Position numbers and translations under genes: made by a program
NCBI GenBank assembly: GCA_029262775.1
Contig: JAJCYR010000055.1
Location: 1 to 45,075, forward strand
DNA length: 45,075 bases
From: Bacteroidota bacterium
GTDB lineage: Bacteria; Bacteroidota; Rhodothermia; Rhodothermales; UBA10348
Reading direction: 5' to 3'
In this document: positions 9,501-17,500 of the stretch, piece by piece
Layout of the letters: each line of letters begins with the position of its first letter
Numbering within the stretch: the first letter of the stretch is position 1
Notes under the pieces: model-generated
Database searches by the model: none
What the model saw: only the letters and a program-made list of their open reading frames with translations
What the model was told of the DNA's origin: nothing

Positions 9501-10195
9501 TTGAGAGCTTCCTGTTGCTCTATTGTGAGAGACGCAAGTGCGCCGCCAATTTGTTTCTGGCGTTCCCACAGTTCACGAAATTCGTCGCGTATCAGGGAGC
9601 GGTCTGCGTGGAACTCGAAGTTGTCCTGCCCGCGGTTCCGGATGGCCTTGTGTTGAGGTGCACGTTCATCGAGAAGATCAGCCATCATTTCGCCGAACGT
9701 GCGGGCAGACCGCTCCTGTATTCGCTTCCGCGTGTTCTCGACGGCTTCCTTGACTTTGGCATCTTCATTTGCTCCGGCATCCGTGTCGTCCGGATCCGGG
9801 AGTTTCAATCCGTATGCGCCTCGCCGCTGGTTTAGATGGATCAGCGCTCGGCCGAATTCGTAAGCGGTCAACGGGTGGTCAAGTCCGCGACGGCGCAGAT
9901 ACCAGGGGTTCTGATCGGTCAGGCGTTTCAATGATTTCGGATCCGTAGGTAACAACCCGAAATCGGTCAGAACCTGGCGCAGCTTTCGTTTGCGTTGTGA
10001 TCGACGAGCAAGCGTCCTGCGAAGAGATCGTTTCTCCCGTCGTTCTTGATTTTTGGGCGCTCCACGTCCCTTGTCAGTTTCTTCCACTCCAGCAGGAAAA
10101 ACGCTGACACCAGCTGCAACCCCCTGTTTTTCTGTATCGACCCAAGCAGAGCCGACGGAATTTGATCCCAGATCGAGACCCAATACAATAGCCAT
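6563..10195 (-). CDS. cas9: CRISPR-associated endonuclease Cas9 (type II-C)
   Basis: RNA-guided DNA endonuclease of 1210 residues, fairly long for II-C Cas9 proteins (often about 1000-1100). RuvC-I is at the N-terminus with Asp8 in 'LGLDLGSNSVG'. The Arg-rich bridge helix spans roughly 48-77 and is followed by the helical REC lobe. RuvC-II has Glu546 in 'IAIEFARE'. The HNH domain spans about 605-670, with Asp637-His638 in 'IDHIIP' and Asn661 in 'KSNRDKGN'. RuvC-III has His804 and Asp807 in 'EHAVDAVAIA'. The remaining 400 or so residues form the WED and PAM-interacting region. All nuclease residues are present, so both strands should be cut. There is no csn2 or cas4, which with cas9-cas1-cas2 gives subtype II-C. 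The ATG start at 10193-10195 leaves the canonical short N-terminus. The PAM cannot be read from the sequence. Confidence 0.97.
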   Translation of the reverse strand: MAIVLGLDLGSNSVGSAWVDTEKQGVAAGVSVFPAGVEETDKGRGAPKNQERREKRSLRRTLARRSQRKRKLRQVLTDFGLLPTDPKSLKRLTDQNPWYLRRRGLDHPLTAYEFGRALIHLNQRRGAYGLKLPDPDDTDAGANEDAKVKEAVENTRKRIQERSARTFGEMMADLLDERAPQHKAIRNRGQDNFEFHADRSLIRDEFRELWERQKQIGGALASLTIEQQEALKSKLDESERDETWRHKGAIFGQRNTYWDIGTLGRCDLEPTDRCVPIADRHASRYRVVESVNNIRIEKRGEPQRPLREEERQKVVDALRRQKTGSVATVRKALGINTKELKAFYSLNIEKDVNREINTNWFYREIILGAVGEETWNQWPENKKEGLNRAILKCDPAIDEDGARLGQIAKRIGLNEEQCENLAIRWHSRPKLEKRLNLSRRAIRNLLPYMERQNPDGRWCTQIEARGMFAEDADNSATDEQRKRYKIGAQTLSKADRHYLDKHKDELPPAPMLSNPVVRKAIHEVRRHVIAHIRAHGGQKPDRIAIEFARETNKPKKVSDEILSRNRNRDKIRKKIIEEVLEPVFGESYYSLSANQEKRAIERVLLARQQGHVCAYSGTEFGTISDFDAAKGDHLEIDHIIPYSRCGNNSWSNRVICWQKSNRDKGNSTPREWWKGNFDAMARPMEKILKEDGPSKDNYFTKRDYQQKWRNFSAEEIPTEWKGSQLTDTAYAARQVQVYLQSALWPKEKSHLEGGERRIFVTKGAYTHHMRKAWQLFETRIDTSETSRQELQEEAAKNRGDHREHAVDAVAIALACTPAFVAEGPENRPSTRVDDLAYYRSEFEKKRNQAKLAGRDPRGIRPEPLPPPWGDSVDEFRHQIISLIYGDGENPGLIVSHRPIGRKITGSFHKESLYGVLKDRENAYTIRKHITELEPKNIPHKIIQRQGRPPDVVHDPDLRNRLRECIASYEYVEKDRDGDIKKRYPLDPDNFKPNEIKKAFEDGAFFQKSGVPIKRVKLLHKMTDPVVINRKMWDFQKQEWVRDTGGEVNVGLDERSRADRFYAGENNHHIEIRENEQGKWSGVVVSMFQAAHRTHLPNHQSVDRSNQGGRFIMSLAEGETIYLKHKKTSESGFYVIFKLAKSPPAIFLKHHWDARRDKGEKTNDGKLIEGSKRENMDVSPSQLRDLAPPGYDHPVKVLVNPIGEISELHGD

Positions 10196-10225
10196 CTATT
10201 TGACCCATATTGTCGTTGTTTGGAT

Positions 10226-10258
10226 TCAAGATAGAGACGGTTGACTCTATCATTTCAA
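10226..10258 (-). promoter_or_regulatory. Putative cas9-cas1-cas2 promoter (Bacteroidota type)
   Basis: On the - strand, TTGA (10255-10258) is followed after 21 nt by TATCTTGA (10226-10233). This resembles the Bacteroidota -33 TTTG / -7 TAnnTTTG signal with one mismatch in each box. It would start transcription near 10219, about 25 nt upstream of the cas9 ATG. It overlaps the divergent tracrRNA promoter, so the two transcription units may influence each other. This is an inference from motif match only. Confidence 0.4.
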
Positions 10259-10271
10259 TTTTCTACCTTTC
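10241..10271 (+). promoter_or_regulatory. Putative tracrRNA promoter
   Basis: TTGA (10241-10244) lies 19 nt before TACCTTTC (10264-10271), close to the Bacteroidota consensus TTTG-N19-21-TAnnTTTG. The predicted start of transcription, about 7 nt downstream, falls at 10277-10279. That is exactly where the anti-repeat begins, which makes the assignment attractive. Confidence 0.5.
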
Positions 10272-10276
10272 TTTCA

Positions 10277-10389
10277 AGGTGTAACCAACCTCAGCCTGTG
10301 GGTTTATCGTAATAAGATGAAAAATTCGTAGGCACTGCCTTTAAGGCAACCGCCGGAGCACGGGTAACCCCCGTTACTCCGGCTTTTTT
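10277..10389 (+). ncRNA. tracrRNA of the type II-C system
   Basis: The anti-repeat begins with a 19-nt perfect complement to the 3' half of the CRISPR repeat (10280-10298, TGTAACCAACCTCAGCCTG). A short internal mismatch follows. The lower stem at 10300-10313 then pairs with the 5' end of the repeat using several G-U wobbles (repeat GUUGCGGU with tracr AUCGUAAU). This bulged duplex is the usual substrate for Cas9 binding and RNase III. Downstream, TGCC-TTTAA-GGCA (10338-10350) forms a nexus-like hairpin, and the RNA ends in a strong terminator. It is divergent from cas9 and about 5 kb from the array. The length of about 113 nt is normal. Ends are predicted, not measured. Confidence 0.92.
10352..10389 (+). 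terminator. Rho-independent terminator of the tracrRNA
   Basis: GCCGGAG (10352-10358) pairs with CTCCGGC (10377-10383). An inner stem ACGGG/CCCGT (10360-10364 with 10370-10374) lies within the loop, and six T follow directly (10384-10389). It serves as the 3' hairpin of the tracrRNA. Confidence 0.9.
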
Positions 10390-10520
10390 GTGGGCTCTAC
10401 GATTGTTCGTGTGGGTAGCACCGTTCATCGAGCACCTGCAGGGGCTTGATGGCACAGTCATCCTCAGCTCCGTGTCATCCATTCGGCTTTTTTTATCTCC
10501 AGCGCTGGTACCTGCTCTGG

Positions 10521-10985
10521 TCAGTGCATGGAATTCCTTGACCCAGCGTCTCGCGCGGTATTGATGGCCGCCAGAAGGGCTTCGGGCTCGCTCGTACCCA
10601 TGCCGAGTCGGCGATTCCCACGGATGTCGATCTCAACGGCCGTCATGCCGCGCGCGTTGTAGAGCCATCCTCGCGGAATGAAACGCAGGCCAATGCCATA
10701 GTACCAGGGATACCGACGAATACGCGCATCCGTGATGTCGCGCGTGGGAACGCTGCGACGAAACAGGCCGCCGCCGAACCAAACCGTAACCTCTGTGGTC
10801 GTGACGTGGACCGAGAGGGATCGTAGCAGGTATGCGGCGACGCCGAGGCTCAGAAGGACACCGGTAACCGTGTAGACTGCCGGACCCGACCAGACTCCAG
10901 GTACGAACAGAAGGAGTACGGAGCATAGCGCCGTCACGCTCATGGCGCCGAGAATGACCGTGCTGGTATCGCGGTGGGTGTACAT
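10521..10985 (-). CDS. Small membrane protein with a bacterial PH-like domain
   Basis: Function not recognised. I prefer the ATG at 10985 (154 residues, MYTHRDTSTVILG), which puts the first hydrophobic segment near the N-terminus. An upstream in-frame start at 11045 would add 20 residues. Two hydrophobic helices (about residues 8-30 and 35-55) are followed by a soluble C-terminal part. Its strand-rich pattern 'VTTTEVTVWFGGGLFRRSVP...DITDARI...' resembles bacterial pleckstrin-homology (bPH/DUF304-like) domains in small inner-membrane proteins. It stands alone between the tracrRNA terminator (opposite strand) and the next ABC permease. It may be a chromosomal gene flanking the CRISPR locus rather than part of it. 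Confidence 0.7.
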   Translation of the reverse strand: MYTHRDTSTVILGAMSVTALCSVLLLFVPGVWSGPAVYTVTGVLLSLGVAAYLLRSLSVHVTTTEVTVWFGGGLFRRSVPTRDITDARIRRYPWYYGIGLRFIPRGWLYNARGMTAVEIDIRGNRRLGMGTSEPEALLAAINTARDAGSRNSMH

Positions 10986-11050
10986 TTTTGCGTAGCTTGG
11001 GATCAGGTAATATCGGTCATTCCAAAGTAAAACTCGTACGACCACACATC

Positions 11051-11161
11051 ATGGAAACAGATCTGGAAGCCGAATACGCACGCATGGCCCGAGACGAGGA
11101 GCGGGAGTCGGAGGCTCTTGCCTGGTCGGAGGGCCTTATATGGATGGCACGAATTCAGTGA
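11051..11161 (+). CDS. Possible 36-residue peptide, antitoxin-like
   Basis: The ATG at 11051 opens a 36-codon frame that ends TGA at 11161. It encodes a strongly acidic amphipathic stretch (METDLEAEYARMARDEERES, then EALAWSEGLI). This pattern of Y-x-x-M-A-x-D-E-x-R-E-x-E-A-L-x-W recalls very short antitoxin-like proteins often encoded ahead of a toxin gene. No toxin gene follows: the next 190 bp are the regulatory region of the ABC permease. It could be an orphan remnant or a chance frame. Confidence 0.3.
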   Translation: METDLEAEYARMARDEERESEALAWSEGLIWMARIQ

Positions 11162-11201
11162 GGCACGTCTCCTGATTTACAACTTCCCGGATGACGGCAC
11201 C

Positions 11202-11238
11202 TGTCCATTACCGGACACCAAATGTCCCGAAGCGGACG
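11202..11238. promoter_or_regulatory. Tandem TGTCC-N6-GGAC palindromes (activator sites)
   Basis: Two inverted repeats with identical left arms lie in tandem: TGTCC-ATTACC-GGACA (11202-11217) and TGTCC-CGAAGC-GGACG (11223-11238). Their starts are 21 bp apart, two helical turns, so they face the same side of the DNA. They sit about 80-116 bp upstream of the start of transcription predicted from the sigma-54-like site at 11293. That is the usual place for NtrC-type enhancer sites. No matching activator gene is in the window. Confidence 0.55.
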
Positions 11239-11292
11239 GTAGCGGTCGCTGAAAGCAGGCTGGTGGGCATATGATGCCGCTCATAGAGGCAC

Positions 11293-11306
11293 GGCACGGT
11301 TGTTGA
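11293..11306 (+). promoter_or_regulatory. Sigma-54-like -24/-12 promoter
   Basis: GGCACG-GTTG-TTGA (11293-11306) matches the sigma-54 consensus GGCACG-N4-TTGC except for the last base of the -12 element. Transcription would start near 11318, 37 nt before the ABC permease ATG. Combined with the upstream palindromes, it suggests activation by a bacterial enhancer-binding protein. The -12 C is normally important, so this is tentative. Confidence 0.4.
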
Positions 11307-11354
11307 CCCGCTTCGAGGTCGCACCCTGAACCCGTTTCCGTTTCCGTTTCCGAT

Positions 11355-13757
11355 ATGTTTCGCAACTACCTACTTGTCGCCTTTCGTACGCTCCGCAGGC
11401 AACGCCTCTTTTCCGTCATCAACATCCTTGGGCTCGCGGTGAGCGCTGCCGCCTGTCTCGTCCTCATTCTTTTTCTGGTAGACCGCGCCCGGCTCGACAC
11501 GTTCCACGACGGGAGCGACCGCCTGTACCGTGTGACGTCGACTTACAAGTCGCGCTTCAACGCCGATGCGCACGACTACGCCACCTCCCCGGCTGCGCTC
11601 GCGGACATTGCCCAGCGAGAGGTCCCGGGTGTTGAGGCGTCGGCATCGCTCGTCCGCGCGCTCCGCGGCGAAGTGGAGCGCGCGGACGAGCGGCTACCCA
11701 TTTCCGGCTACCTGACAGGCCCTGAATTCTTTGACCTGTTCGATTTTCAACTCGCCGCCGGAGACCGCGCAAGCGCTCTCGTAGAACCTTTCTCGCTCGT
11801 TGTGACGCCGGGCGAAGCCCTCCGGCTTACGGGCAGCACCAACGCACTGGGCCGCGAAGTTATCCTGGATGGAAACGCCTGGACCATCACGGGCGTCCTC
11901 GAACGCGACGCCTGGCCGAGTCACATTCCTCTTTCGGTGATGGGGTCGGGTTCGACGCTCTCCGCGCTTTCCCTTCCGGTCAACATCAATGAATGGTTCA
12001 ACTCCATTTATGTGTCGTATACGTACGTGCGGCTCGAGCGGGGCGCGCGGCCAGACGAGGTGGAGCAGGCTGTGAACGCCGTCCGCGCGCTGCACTTCCC
12101 GGACGTGGGCGAGGACCGGCTCGATTTCCTCACGCTGCAGCCGGTAGTCGGAATTGACCTCGGTGCGGACCTGGACAACCAACTTGGATCTATACTTGGG
12201 CGCGATCAGGCGAGGCTTTTGGCCATTCTCGCGCTTATTGTACTGCTGGCCTCCTGCTTCAATTACGCAGGCCTGACGGTCGCCCGGGCGCTCGGCCGCG
12301 CCCGTGAAATCGGTGTACGCAAGGTGTTCGGCGCAGATCGGCGCCGCCTCAAGATCCAGTTTTTTGTGGAGACCGCCGTCATCACGGGCCTGGCCGTCCT
12401 ATTGGCCCTCGTACTGCTTGCGTGGATGGTGCCCGCCTTCAATGCCCTGCAGTTCGTTCAGGCACTCGACACGGAAGTGGCCGTTGACTGGACCAACCCG
12501 CGTCTATACCTGGTATTGGTGGCGTTTATTGGACTGGTTAGCGTCATCGCAGGCGTCTATCCGGCCGCGCATATGGCCAGTTTTGAGCCGCGAAGAGCCC
12601 TTATGGGCCGCGCAGGCCTCTCCGCTGCCGGTGGATTATGGTTGCGGCGTTCGCTCGTTGGACTGCAGTTCGGAGTATCGACCATATTCGTGCTCGTGGG
12701 AAGCGTTATTTATGCGCAGAGTGAGCACTTGCGCGCGGCCGAGTACGGATTTTCGCACGACGACGTGATTGCGGTACCCATCAGCGGGGTGCCGTGGGAG
12801 CGCTACGCAGATAGTGCCCGGCGCTTGCCGGGCGTGGATGGCTGGGCTGGCACCCGCATTCTTCCCGCCACCGGAAGCCGGTCGGACGTGTTTATTTCGT
12901 CCGATGCCGAACCTGAGGAGCGGCGGGGATACTGGCACGCCGTGACGGGCTCATTTTTCGAGACACTCGAGGTACCTCTTGTCGCCGGGCGGTTTCTGGA
13001 CGATGCGAGGCAGGCCGATACATCGGGCGTCGCGGTGGTGAATGAAGCGCTCGTTACACAACTCGGGCTCGGATCGGCCGAGGAGGCCATTGGAAAGCAG
13101 TTCACGCTGCAGGACACGGAAACCGAGATAGTGGGTGTGGTAGCGGACGTGCACCTGGACGTCATGGTCATGGACGTCTTTCCGATGGCCTATCAGCTGG
13201 ACGTGGAAGCCCTCCGGTGGGCGCTCATCCGGACGGCGCCGGGCGCTGCGGACCGCGTGTTGGCCGGACTCGAAGCCGCATGGGCAGAATTTGGTACCGG
13301 GAGACCATTCGCGCATGAATTACTCTCTGACCGGATTGCGGACAACTTCGTCAATCGGGATATACAGGATCTGCTGCGCGTCGTGGGACTCATTACCGTG
13401 CTCGCCCTCGTGATTGCCGTGCTCGGCGTGGTGGGCGTAGCCGCGCAGAACGCGGAGCGCCGCATGCGGGAAGTCAGCATCCGGCGCGTGCTCGGGGCGG
13501 AGACCCGCGACGTAGTCGCGCTTCTGGGCTGGGAATTTCTTGTCCTCGGAGTGGCGGCGCTCCTTGTCGCGGTCCCTGTTTCCACGTGGCTGGCCCTGAC
13601 GTTTCTCTCGGACTACAGCAGCCGCGTCGCGCTCGGGGCCGGGGTCTTCGCCCCTGGACTCATCGTGCTCGTCGCGCTCACCGGCGGTATTGTGATTCTT
13701 TTCGGAATGGCAGCGGCGCGCCGACAGCCCGCCGTCCACCTGCAGTCATCGGAATAA
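11355..13757 (+). CDS. ABC transporter permease, FtsX/MacB type
   Basis: A full-length 800-residue permease with the duplicated FtsX architecture. It begins MFRNYLLVAFRTLRRQRLFS, the standard N-terminus of this family, followed by transmembrane helix 1 (about residues 20-43). A periplasmic MacB_PCD domain follows. The first FtsX module has 'AREIGVRKVFGADRRRL' (about residues 315-331); then come a second periplasmic domain and a second module with 'MREVSIRRVLGAETRDV' (about 705-721). It is a paralogue of the permease at the left edge. It would need a separately encoded LolD/MacB-like ATPase, which is absent here. The leader carries three GTTTCC units just before the ATG plus the sigma-54-like control region. 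Substrate unknown. Confidence 0.9.
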   Translation: MFRNYLLVAFRTLRRQRLFSVINILGLAVSAAACLVLILFLVDRARLDTFHDGSDRLYRVTSTYKSRFNADAHDYATSPAALADIAQREVPGVEASASLVRALRGEVERADERLPISGYLTGPEFFDLFDFQLAAGDRASALVEPFSLVVTPGEALRLTGSTNALGREVILDGNAWTITGVLERDAWPSHIPLSVMGSGSTLSALSLPVNINEWFNSIYVSYTYVRLERGARPDEVEQAVNAVRALHFPDVGEDRLDFLTLQPVVGIDLGADLDNQLGSILGRDQARLLAILALIVLLASCFNYAGLTVARALGRAREIGVRKVFGADRRRLKIQFFVETAVITGLAVLLALVLLAWMVPAFNALQFVQALDTEVAVDWTNPRLYLVLVAFIGLVSVIAGVYPAAHMASFEPRRALMGRAGLSAAGGLWLRRSLVGLQFGVSTIFVLVGSVIYAQSEHLRAAEYGFSHDDVIAVPISGVPWERYADSARRLPGVDGWAGTRILPATGSRSDVFISSDAEPEERRGYWHAVTGSFFETLEVPLVAGRFLDDARQADTSGVAVVNEALVTQLGLGSAEEAIGKQFTLQDTETEIVGVVADVHLDVMVMDVFPMAYQLDVEALRWALIRTAPGAADRVLAGLEAAWAEFGTGRPFAHELLSDRIADNFVNRDIQDLLRVVGLITVLALVIAVLGVVGVAAQNAERRMREVSIRRVLGAETRDVVALLGWEFLVLGVAALLVAVPVSTWLALTFLSDYSSRVALGAGVFAPGLIVLVALTGGIVILFGMAAARRQPAVHLQSSE

Positions 13758-13765
13758 AGACATTG

Positions 13766-13800
13766 GGGCGGGCAAACAGAACATCGGTTTCCATGCCTCA
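13766..13800. repeat. 35-bp dispersed repeat, copy 1
   Basis: GGGCGGGCAAA at the left and GGTTTCCATGCCTCA at the right bound a 35-bp sequence that recurs at 30672-30706 in the same orientation with two mismatches. This copy starts 9 bp after the ABC permease stop and borders the transposase-like debris. The right end CA would suit an IS terminus, but no element can be delimited. Confidence 0.6.
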
Positions 13801-13831
13801 AGCAATCACCAAGTCCGACGCGCTCATCCGG

Positions 13832-13960
13832 AGGATGCTTGAGTTGATAGCGGACAGAGCCCTCCGTTACCCCAAGGGTCTCTGCAATGGACACGTTCGT
13901 GTGCCCCAGTTCAGCTAGTTTTTGAATCGTCATGATTGAAGCGTGATCAAGCCGTGCCAC
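13832..13960 (-). pseudogene. Transposase-type helix-turn-helix fragment
   Basis: A - strand frame encodes ARLDHASIMTIQKLAELGHT followed by NVSIAETLGVTEGSVRYQL. This is a clear helix-turn-helix of the kind found at the N-terminus of IS21-family IstA and related transposases. After about 43 residues the frame runs into low-complexity, non-family sequence and the dispersed repeat. The rest of the transposase (DDE domain) and IstB are missing. The frame is open upstream to a TAA near 14037, so it may have had a longer N-terminus. I interpret it as a decayed insertion-sequence remnant. Confidence 0.5.
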
Positions 13961-14133
13961 GTTCGTACCCGGTTGGTTGACCGAGTAAAGAAACGTGATC
14001 CAGGCCCAAGCAGCCTCGTAAAAGTTCCTGTCGTCTTAACCCCATATTAGCGTGTCACTCATCATGTGCGTCATTTCGCTCGAAGGCCGCACCGAAGACT
14101 GCCTGCCGCACTCTCTGCGCTCGACACCGACCG

Positions 14134-14471
14134 GTCGGCGAGGGCGTGGGGTTGCTGCAGCGCGATGAATCGCGACATATCGCCTATGGATTGCATCTGC
14201 TGACCCGGCTCATTCGGGGAGATGCGGCGCTCGCCGGTGTATTCCACGCCCGATGGGGGCCCTTCTGCCCCTTGCAGCTGCCACCATCGGCGAGCTATTC
14301 GCCTGCTACGACCCCATCGCTCTACAGCAGGAGGATTTCGTGCAATTTGCGATGGATCAGTTCGAGAAGCGAGAGCGGCGGCTCATCGGCGGCTCACCCT
14401 GCACCCGGTCCACCCTGGGCGTCCTGGATCGCGATGCCCTGGTAGTAGTTCACCGGGGGCTTACGGCGTAA
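14134..14471 (+). pseudogene. Remnant of an R2-like (ribonucleotide reductase beta/R2lox) oxidase
   Basis: The frame from about 14134 reads EGVGLLQRDESRHIAYGLHL, then LTRLIRGD. This is the characteristic metal-binding helix (E-x-x-H in DESRH) of the ferritin-like R2/R2lox family. Near 14250 it shifts frame and continues in another + frame as LLPLAAATIGELFACYDPIA, then the 'FVQFAMDQFEKRERRL' segment typical of the family's last helices. The N-terminal two-thirds, with the first set of metal ligands, are absent and there is no start codon. The gene is thus truncated and frameshifted, and cannot give an active oxidase. It lies in the same scar region as the transposase fragment. Confidence 0.7.
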
Positions 14472-14500
14472 GCACCCCCAACAATTCATCCTCAACGGAG

Positions 14501-17500
14501 TTACCCGTCACTTAACGGGTCAATGGATGGCCGGTCAATAAACCTCTCATAAATTACCGGCACAACAATCATGTTGAGAAATGTAGATGTCAGCAGCCCC
14601 CCGAGAATCACGATGGCCATGGGTGTTTGAATTTCTTTGCCGGGCTCCCCGCCTCCAAGAGCGAGGGGTATGAGTGCCAGTCCTGCAGTAAGCGCAGTCA
14701 TCAAAATAGGATTAAGGCGCTCCATGGAGCCTTGGAATACGGCATTTCGCATTTCTTTTCCTTCCGACAGGAGTGTTTGATAGTGGCTCACCAGAAGGAT
14801 TCCGTTTCGAACCGCAATACCAAACAGCGTGATAAATCCCACCAGCGCCGCGACATTCAATTCACCTCCAGACAACAATAGTGCGAAGACACCTCCCGTA
14901 AGTGCCAGGGGTAAGTTCACCATGACAAGCAGCGCTGTGCCTCCATGTCCAAACTGCTTGTATAACAGCAGGAATATCACCATAATCGAAACGAGAGAAA
15001 GTAGTGCAATCGTCCGGGTGGCCTTGGTCGCACTTTCAAATTGCCCACCATATTCTACGTAGTAACCATCAGGCAGAGTCACCTCACTCATTCTCGCCTG
15101 GATGTCCGCCACTACGCTTCCCACATCTCGATCTGCTACGTTTGAAGAGATCACAATTTTACGTTGGACGTTTTCCCGGCTTATGGTATTGGGGCCACGT
15201 TCCTCTCTGACATCAGCCAGTTGGGCCAGCTCGACTCGAGGGCCCATGGGAGTATCTACCAGCACCTCGCGAATGTTTTTTGCACTGCTTCTACTATCCT
15301 CTTGTAGACGGATAACAAGGTCGTATGCTTCTTGACTCTCTCGTATTTGAGAAACAACCTCGCCTCCGAAAGCAACATCAATGAATTCTGCTAAATGTCC
15401 GGGAGTCACGCCATACCTGGCCATGGCATCCCGGCGTGCGAAGATCCTGATCTGAGGTACGTCCGCCTGTTGCTCGACCGATAAATCCACCATTCCATCT
15501 ACATCTTCTATCACGGCTCGGATGGTCTCGGCAGAACGTCTGAGTTCATACAGGTCGGGACCAAATAGTTTTATCGCTATCGAAGCACGAGTACCAGAAA
15601 GCATGTGATCAATACGATGGCCAATAGGCTGCCCAAACGTGATATTCGTGCCGGGCAATATCGTAAGAGAGCGACGTAGGTCGACCAATACTTCATCCAA
15701 ACCCATGACCGAAAGATCAAGCAGAACATCTATTTCCGCTGCATTGGCCCCTTGAGCGTGCTCATCCAATTCAGCTCTGCCGGTTCTGCGAGAGGTTGCG
15801 ACCACTGCGGGGTGATCAAGCATGATCCTCTCCATCCGCTTGCCGAGTGCATCTGATTCATCAAGGGACGTTCCCGGAGCCGTGACCGCTGAAACAACGA
15901 GTGTGCCCTCTTGGAACTCCGGTAGAAATCCACGACCAAAGAATGGAATGGCGATGATCGTCGCGATCAACAGCGCTATACCCAATCCAATTACGAGTCC
16001 ACTTTTGCCCAGGACAGCATTCAGCGTTTTTCCGTAAATGTTTTTCAGTCGTTCTACCAGCCAGCTATCACCCTTCTCCTGCTGTGAAGAGACACTCGGC
16101 AATAGATAGTAACAGAGGGCAGGTGTAACTGTTATTGCCACAAAGAGGGAGGCCAGAATGCTGAATATGTAGGCGAATCCGAGCGGACGCAGCAGCCGGC
16201 CTTCAACACCGAAAAGAAAAAACAGTGGTACAAAAACAATACTGATGATCAATGTGGCATTGACAACCGGTCCAAGTATTTCGACTGCGGCGTCATATAC
16301 CACCGTCAAGGTTTTTCGCTGATCCTCTTTTGCAATCAAATGATTCTCTTTCAATCGTCGAAAAATATTCTCCATTCCGATGATGGCGTCATCAACCAAT
16401 GCCCCAATGGCGATCGCCATCCCGCCCAAAGTCATTGTATTGATTGTGATTCCGAGACCTTTCATGGCCAAAATCGCAATCGCCAGCGAAAGAGGGATCG
16501 CGATGACAGAAATGATGGTCGTCCGAAAGCTCCAAAGGAAAAAGAACAGAATGACAACCACGAGAACTGCACCATCTCGTAGAGCCTCAACGACGTTGCC
16601 CACGGCCCTTGAGATAAAATCCGACTGTCGGAATAACCCACTATTGATATGAGTCCCGGGTGGCAGCTGCTTTTGTATGCGACCAAGTTCCTGATCCAGA
16701 CGCTCCGTCAATGCAAGAGTGTTTTCCCCTGGTTGCTTCATGATGGAAAGGATGACTGCATCCTTGGCGTTAACAGAGGCTTTGCCGAAGCTCGGTCTGG
16801 GTCCTACTTGAGTCGTAGCAACATCGCGAATCAGAATTGGAATATTGTTGCGAACGGCAACCACTGTTGATTCGATCTCATCGACGGTGGTTGCCCGACC
16901 CAGACCACGAATCAATATTTCCCGCCCACTGGCAGAATAGATGCCCCCAGAAGCATTTTTGTTCGATCCGGCCGTAGCCTCCATTACGTCGATGAGCTTG
17001 ACATCATAGGCTCGAAGATCTTCGGGCCGCACCAGCACTTGATACTGTTTGACTTCGCCTCCAATCGGAATAACCTGAGCTACCCCTTGTACAGCAAGCA
17101 GGCGCTTTCTCACTTGCCAGTCCGCGGCCGAGCGAACTTCCATTGGCGTGCTGATATCGCTGGTGAGGCCTACCAGCAGTATTTCCCCCATGATCGATGT
17201 GATCGGAGCCAGCACCGGGGAATCAATATCCTCGGGAAGCTGGGTCGACACCAGCTGCAATTTTTCGCTGACAATCTGCCGCGCGCGAAAAATATCTGTA
17301 CCCCAGTCAAATTCTACCCAGACGATTGAAATGCCTTGCGCGGAACTGGAGCGCACCCTTCGCACTCCTGTCGCTCCATTGACCGCCGTCTCAATGGGAA
17401 ACGTTACGAGCGTTTCAACTTCTTCTGCTGCCATCCCGTGAGCTTCCGTCAACACGGTCACCGTCGGAGCCGTCAGGTCGGGAAACACGTCAACGGGCAT

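Noticed and set aside
6563-10195. Possibility that Cas9 is nuclease-dead because of its unusual length
   Set aside because: Asp8, Glu546, His638, Asn661, His804 and Asp807 are all present in their usual motifs.
10291-10482. 63-codon - strand frame over the tracrRNA region
   Set aside because: It overlaps the anti-repeat and terminator and has no protein-like pattern.
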